Assembly: GCA_041178545.1 (NCBI GenBank)
Contig: JBEGVB010000189.1
Coordinates: 1-9,927, forward strand
DNA: 9,927 nt
Source of the DNA: JBEATZ01 sp041178545
GTDB taxonomy: Bacteria > Planctomycetota > UBA1135 > UBA2386
Direction of reading: 5' to 3'
The translations under genes were made by a program, and so were the position numbers. Below the pieces are notes generated by a model. The model made no database searches, was not told the origin of the DNA, and saw only the letters and a program-made list of their open reading frames with translations. Of this stretch, positions 6,508-9,927 are shown in pieces. How positions within the stretch are numbered: position 1 is the stretch's first letter; each line of letters begins with the position of its first letter.

Positions 6508-7092
6508 ATGACGGAGCCCGCAGACGGCAGGACGTTGCAGTGCGTGCCGATCGGCACGTTCCGTTCGCCCCAGCTGCTGCACCACGAGGCACCGCGGCAG
6601 CCGCGCGAGGACGGCGTGGAAGGCGTGATCGAGCTGGCGCAGGGCTACCAGAACTGCATCCACGACCTCGAGGGCTTCAGCCACGTGTGGGTGTTGTTCT
6701 GGTTCCACCACGCGCGCGGCTGGAACGACAAGGTGGTGCCGCCGCGCGACACCGTCAAGCGCGGTGTCCTCGCGACCCGTGCGCCGCAGCGCCCCAACCC
6801 GATCGGCCTCTCCGTGCTGCGGCTGGTGCGCATCGAGGGCCGCAGGCTCGTCGTCGGCGGGCACGACCTCCTCGACGGCACCCCCGTGCTCGACCTCAAG
6901 CCGTACCTGCCGTACTGCGACAGCGTGCCCGACGCGAACCTCGGCTACGTTGCCAACCTTCCTGCCGAGGCCCCCGACCACCGCGCGTGGTGGGAGGCCA
7001 AGGAGGCCGAGCCGCCGCGCATCTACCGCGACCGCTCCCGTGGCCGCGGTGGTCCAGCCGGTCCCACGCATTCCCCGTCCGACCAATCCTGA
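6508..7092 (+). CDS. trmO: tRNA (N6-threonylcarbamoyladenosine(37)-N6)-methyltransferase TrmO
   Basis: This 194-residue protein is a member of the TsaA/YaeB (TrmO) family, which uses S-adenosylmethionine to add a methyl group to t6A37 of ANN-decoding tRNAs, chiefly tRNA-Thr. The family's signature is clear: PIGTFRSP near the N-terminus, LEGFSHVWVLFWFHH, and ATRAPQRPNPIGLS at 89-102. The later LDGTPVLDLKPYLPYCDSV segment is also typical. It is shorter than E. coli TrmO (about 235 residues), with the C-terminal domain reduced. The last 25 residues are a basic and Ser/Pro-rich tail. The ATG lies one base after the LysM gene's TGA (TGA-G-ATG), which implies coupling. A lipoprotein gene follows after 11 bases. 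Confidence 0.93.
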   Translation: MTEPADGRTLQCVPIGTFRSPQLLHHEAPRQPREDGVEGVIELAQGYQNCIHDLEGFSHVWVLFWFHHARGWNDKVVPPRDTVKRGVLATRAPQRPNPIGLSVLRLVRIEGRRLVVGGHDLLDGTPVLDLKPYLPYCDSVPDANLGYVANLPAEAPDHRAWWEAKEAEPPRIYRDRSRGRGGPAGPTHSPSDQS

Positions 7093-7103
7093 ACCAAACA
7101 ACC

Positions 7104-7781
7104 ATGAAGCCTGTCCTCGCCGCAGCCCTCCTCCTCTCGCTCGGTGCCTGTGCCTCCGGCCCGGGAACCGGTCCTGTCAACCTGATCCAGCCCGGCCTCG
7201 CCGGCTGGCACACGGACATCCCGGCCGCTGACGACAAGTCGCAGGTGTTGTCGCCCTCCTTCGAGGTGAAGGACGGCATCCTCGTGAGCAACGGCACGCC
7301 CACCGGCCACCTCATCACCGACGCCTCCCACGCCAACTACCGCCTGGTGGTGGAGTGGCGCTGGCCCGGCGAGCCCGGCAACTGCGGCATCCTCGTGCAC
7401 TCCTCGAAGAAGCGTCGCCTCTACGGCCAGTTCCCGCAGTCCATCGAGTGCCAGCTGCACGTGGGCAACGCCGGCGACTTCTGGTGCATCGGCGAGGACA
7501 TCGCGGTGCCCGACATGGAGAAGCGTCGCGGTCCGAAGGAGAAGTGGGGCGGCGACGAGAAGGACGCGCGCCGCATCGTCAACCTCACCGACGGCTCCGA
7601 GAAGCCGCTGGGCGAGTGGAACGAGATGGTGATCGAGTGCAAGGGCCGCACCATCGACATCTGGGTCAACGGCGTGCAGGTCAACCACGGCTACGACTGC
7701 ACGGCGGACCGCGGGCAGATCGCGGTGCAGGCGGAGGGCGCGAAGTGCGAGTTCCGCAAGTTGGAGCTCTCGCCGCTCTGA
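7104..7781 (+). CDS. DUF1080 (3-keto-disaccharide hydrolase family) lipoprotein
   Basis: This 225-residue protein is exported and lipid-anchored. The signal peptide has Lys2, a hydrophobic core and a strong lipobox LGAC ending at Cys16. The rest is a single DUF1080 domain with a concanavalin-like beta-sandwich, recognisable from GWH, the FEVKDGILVSNG strand pair, YRLVVEWRW, GNCGILVH (normally an NSGI turn), SIECQL with GNAGDFW (113-127), and the closing GQIAVQAEG strand. Characterised relatives act on 3-keto-glycosides or other sugars, and the family is expanded in Planctomycetota and Verrucomicrobiota. The exact substrate cannot be read. Its Shine-Dalgarno region is absent: the 11 bases between the trmO stop and this ATG contain almost no G. 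It probably belongs to the same transcript as the LysM gene and trmO. Confidence 0.9.
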   Translation: MKPVLAAALLLSLGACASGPGTGPVNLIQPGLAGWHTDIPAADDKSQVLSPSFEVKDGILVSNGTPTGHLITDASHANYRLVVEWRWPGEPGNCGILVHSSKKRRLYGQFPQSIECQLHVGNAGDFWCIGEDIAVPDMEKRRGPKEKWGGDEKDARRIVNLTDGSEKPLGEWNEMVIECKGRTIDIWVNGVQVNHGYDCTADRGQIAVQAEGAKCEFRKLELSPL

Positions 7782-7801
7782 GCACAGGTGCCGCGGGACG
7801 C

Positions 7802-7830
7802 TTGGTGGGTTGACCCCTCGCGCCTAGAGT
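7802..7830 (+). promoter_or_regulatory. Possible promoter for the NERD-helicase gene
   Basis: TTGGTG (7802-7807), 17 bases, TAGAGT (7825-7830) fits a weak sigma70-type pattern, ending 31 bases before the ATG at 7862. A better -35 match (TTGACC at 7810-7815) lies inside the spacer but has no -10 at the right distance. The 80-base gap after the preceding operon supports a separate promoter here. Confidence 0.33.
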
Positions 7831-7861
7831 GCGACGTCCCTGCGGGGAGAACGGAGCAGCA

Positions 7862-9505
7862 ATGGCGCGCATGATCCCGGCAGTCCCGGACGCAGGAACG
7901 CCCGCCTCGGAGCGCAAGGTCTTCGAGGTGCTGCAACTCACCCTGCCTGCCGACTGGGTGGTGTTCCACGCGCGCCGCATCGCGGTCCCTGCGGCACCCG
8001 GCCAGCAGCGCTTCGAGGGCGAGGCCGACTTCGTCGCAGTCGACCCCGAACGCGGGGTGTTGGTGCTGGAGGTGAAGGGTGGGCGCGAGCTCGGTCGCGA
8101 CGAGAGCGGCTGGTTCTCCGTCGACCACGGCGGTCGACGCAACGCCATCAAGGACCCGGGCAAGCAGGCGCAGGCCGTCATGCACGTGTTGTTCCGGCAC
8201 CTGCGGGAGAAGCCGGGCTTCCCGTTCGCGAAGGGTGAGCGCCGGTTCGCATGGGGGGTGGTGTTCCCCGACTTCGACGTGGCCAACGACCTCGGCAGCG
8301 ACCTGCCCCGGGCCCACGTGCTGGACGTCCAGGACCTCGGTGACGCACTTGCCGCCTTCCACCGGCTCGCCGAGGCGCACCAGCTCGCGCGGACGCGCAT
8401 GCAGGAAGGTGCGCTCCAGTACCTGGTCGACACGCTGTCCCCGTGCTTCCACCTCGTGCAGTCGGTGCGCGCACGCGTCCAGGACCAGGAGCGTGTCTTC
8501 CAGCGCCTCACCGAGCAGCAGCAGCAGGTGCTCGACTATGCGTCGCAGGCACCGCGCGTCTCGGTGCGCGGGGTTGCCGGTTCGGGCAAGTCGTTGCTCG
8601 CCCGCGAGAAGGCGCGTCGCCTCGCGAGCGAGGGACGCCGTGTGCTGTTGCTCTGCTTCAACGAGCCGCTCGCCGCACGCATGCAGGAGGACGCGAGCGG
8701 GTACGAGGCGATGGCCTTCCACCCGTGGGCAGAGCAACTGGTCCTCGCGGCCGGCATGGGTGACCGGGTTCCCCTGGAGAAGACCCAGCACCATTACGAC
8801 CACGTGGTCCCCGTGCTGCTGGCCGAGGCGCTCGAACGGTTGCCGGACCGGCGCTGGGACGCGCTCGTCGTCGACGAGGGCCAGGACTTCCGCCCCCAGT
8901 GGTGGCAGCCCACGCTGCAGGCCCTGGTGTCACCCGCGGAGTCGGTGCTCTACGTGTTCTGGGACCCCAACCAGGACATCTATGGCGGCGGGCCGCCTGA
9001 CTCGTTGCGGCTGTTCCCGCTGGTGCTCGACCACAACTGCCGCAACACGCGAGCCATCGGCACCTACGCGGCAGCAGTGCTCGGGGAGCAGGCGCGGTTC
9101 CGCGAGGGGACGCCCGAGGGCGAGGCGGTGGTGGAGTTCCACGTTGCTGCGGATGCGGACATCGAGCCGGTGCTGGGGCCGGTGCTCGAGCACCTCAGCA
9201 CGCGTTCCGGGCTCTCCACGGAACAGTTCGTGTTGCTCTACACGCGCGCCTTGTGGCGCAGCGCGACCCTCGAACGGCGTCGCATCGGCGGATTCGAGCT
9301 CGTCCCGGTGGAGACCGAGCGCGTGGGCGCCGACCAGCTGCGCCATTCCACCGTCCACCGGTTCAAGGGACTTGAGGAGCAGGTCGTGCTGCTGGTGCGG
9401 GACGCGACCGAGGACTCCCTGCAGGCAAGGCGGGTGCACCACGTGGGCGCCTCCCGCGCGAAGCACCTGCTGGTGGTGCTGCACGTGGGTGCTGCCGCCC
9501 GTTGA
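7862..9505 (+). CDS. NERD nuclease-related domain fused to an SF1 helicase
   Basis: This 547-residue cytoplasmic protein probably cuts and unwinds nucleic acid. The N-terminal NERD domain (about 15-140) keeps a PD-(D/E)xK core: Asp56 in GEADFVAVD and Glu70-Val-Lys72 in LVLEVKGG. A UvrD/PcrA-like ATPase follows. It has a Q-type lead-in (LTEQQQQVLDYA), Walker A GVAGSGKS at 237-244, Walker B VVDEGQD (Asp338-Glu339), motif III-like YVFWDPNQDIYGG (364-376) and a DHNCRNT motif with Arg394. The HRFKGLE motif (499-505) and the final GASRAKHLLVV with Arg532 complete it. All expected ATPase motifs look intact. The ATG at 7862 has GGAG six to seven bases upstream. Met4 is an alternative. Function is unproven: DNA repair, plasmid or phage restriction, or RNA processing are all compatible. 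The neighbours do not help. Confidence 0.92.
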   Translation: MARMIPAVPDAGTPASERKVFEVLQLTLPADWVVFHARRIAVPAAPGQQRFEGEADFVAVDPERGVLVLEVKGGRELGRDESGWFSVDHGGRRNAIKDPGKQAQAVMHVLFRHLREKPGFPFAKGERRFAWGVVFPDFDVANDLGSDLPRAHVLDVQDLGDALAAFHRLAEAHQLARTRMQEGALQYLVDTLSPCFHLVQSVRARVQDQERVFQRLTEQQQQVLDYASQAPRVSVRGVAGSGKSLLAREKARRLASEGRRVLLLCFNEPLAARMQEDASGYEAMAFHPWAEQLVLAAGMGDRVPLEKTQHHYDHVVPVLLAEALERLPDRRWDALVVDEGQDFRPQWWQPTLQALVSPAESVLYVFWDPNQDIYGGGPPDSLRLFPLVLDHNCRNTRAIGTYAAAVLGEQARFREGTPEGEAVVEFHVAADADIEPVLGPVLEHLSTRSGLSTEQFVLLYTRALWRSATLERRRIGGFELVPVETERVGADQLRHSTVHRFKGLEEQVVLLVRDATEDSLQARRVHHVGASRAKHLLVVLHVGAAAR

Positions 9506-9508
9506 TCA
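9503..9508. other. TGATCA: second abutting stop pair
   Basis: TGA at 9503-9505 ends the helicase gene. TCA at 9506-9508 is the complementary stop of the minus-strand SGNH hydrolase. There is no spacer, exactly as at 2097-2102. Confidence 0.9.
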
Positions 9509-9927
9509 CATGCCCAGCAACGGCCGCAGTGCCGAGGCCACGGCCATGGCCATGCGGTACATGCCGAGGTCGTTGGGGTGCGACCCGTCGGTCGTGGCGT
9601 CGTCGTCCTCGCCCAGCAGTCCGGCGCCGCGCAGGTAGTGCAGGTTCTCGTCGCCTGCGGCCACCAGCTCCTCCCATGCCTTGCGCAGGGCTGCGCGGCG
9701 TTCCTTGTGCTGTGCCGTCCGTCCCGGGACCAGCCAGGCGTTGGCGAAGGTGCGGTCCTCCACCAGCAGGATGGGGGTGGTGGGGTGCGCGGCGCGGATC
9801 TGACGCACGAGCGGCACGGTGCGCTCGGCCACCTGCTGCGGCGTCATGTTGGGCAGGCAGTCGACCACGAAGACCGACGCGTCGAGGGCCACGAGGTGCT
9901 GCACGACACCCTCTTCCATCCGGCCGT
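9506..9927 (-). CDS. SGNH/GDSL hydrolase, C-terminal part (start beyond window)
   Basis: The visible 139 complete codons are the C-terminal part of a serine esterase/acylhydrolase of the SGNH fold, most like the GDSL_3 type. The block around VFVVDCLPNM carries the family's Asn. PTTPILLVEDRTF is the strand and turn after it. DGSHPNDLGMYRMA holds the catalytic Asp and His (DxxH at codons ending near 9589-9578). The frame is open to the right edge and begins there with GRM, which probably corresponds to the family's GNGRM segment. The ATG at 9917-9919 is therefore internal. The catalytic Ser block lies outside the window. Relatives remove acyl or acetyl groups from glycans and are often secreted. 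Export cannot be judged here. Confidence 0.88.
   Translation of the reverse strand, partial: GRMEEGVVQHLVALDASVFVVDCLPNMTPQQVAERTVPLVRQIRAAHPTTPILLVEDRTFANAWLVPGRTAQHKERRAALRKAWEELVAAGDENLHYLRGAGLLGEDDDATTDGSHPNDLGMYRMAMAVASALRPLLGM

Noticed and set aside
5919..6557. Upstream in-frame extension of psd to an ATG at 6557
   Set aside because: The added residues are antisense to the LysM and trmO genes and have no similarity to the family. The conserved protein begins at the GTG at 5918.
9542..9551. GGCCATGGCC palindrome
   Set aside because: It lies inside the SGNH hydrolase coding region (Met-Ala-Met-Ala-Val codons) and is explained by codon choice.
1..9927. CRISPR array, transposon, prophage or integration site
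   Set aside because: No regularly spaced repeats, terminal inverted repeats, recombinase or phage genes were seen on either strand.

Overview
The window looks like ordinary chromosome from a very GC-rich bacterium. Codon third positions are mostly G or C, GTG and TTG starts are used, and the genes flip strand repeatedly. Several families seen here are common in Planctomycetota: a lipoprotein of the DUF1080 (3-keto-disaccharide hydrolase) family, an SGNH hydrolase of the GDSL_3 type, a soluble HEAT-repeat protein and a B12-binding radical SAM protein. I infer a high-GC Planctomycetota or neighbouring lineage. No rRNA or marker gene is present to prove it.

Layout from left to right. Positions 1-306 (minus) hold the start of a hydrophobic membrane protein cut by the window edge and a 48-residue single-pass membrane protein. 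Positions 528-2099 (plus) hold a B12-binding radical SAM enzyme. It meets, stop to stop with no gap, a family 4-like glycosyltransferase at 2100-3281 (minus). A roughly 240-base divergent spacer carries a fair sigma70-like promoter for a 529-residue HEAT-repeat protein (3521-5110, plus). That gene converges on phosphatidylserine decarboxylase (5139-5918, minus).

Across a 78-base divergent spacer, a tight three-gene plus-strand set follows (5997-7781): a LysM lipoprotein, the tRNA methyltransferase TrmO and a DUF1080 lipoprotein. A separate promoter region precedes a 547-residue protein joining a NERD nuclease domain to an SF1 helicase (7862-9505, plus). This again meets, stop to stop, the C-terminal part of an SGNH hydrolase that runs off the right edge (9506-9927, minus).

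The genes do not form one pathway. Most act on the cell envelope (phospholipid synthesis, lipoproteins, glycosyl transfer, membrane proteins), with tRNA modification and nucleic-acid processing mixed in. I see no CRISPR array, transposon, prophage, tRNA or rRNA, and no convincing new multi-gene system. The points most worth a second look are the NERD-helicase protein, the lost glutamate in the glycosyltransferase, the lipoprotein/TrmO/lipoprotein operon, and the use of TGATCA as a shared double stop at two of the three convergent junctions.
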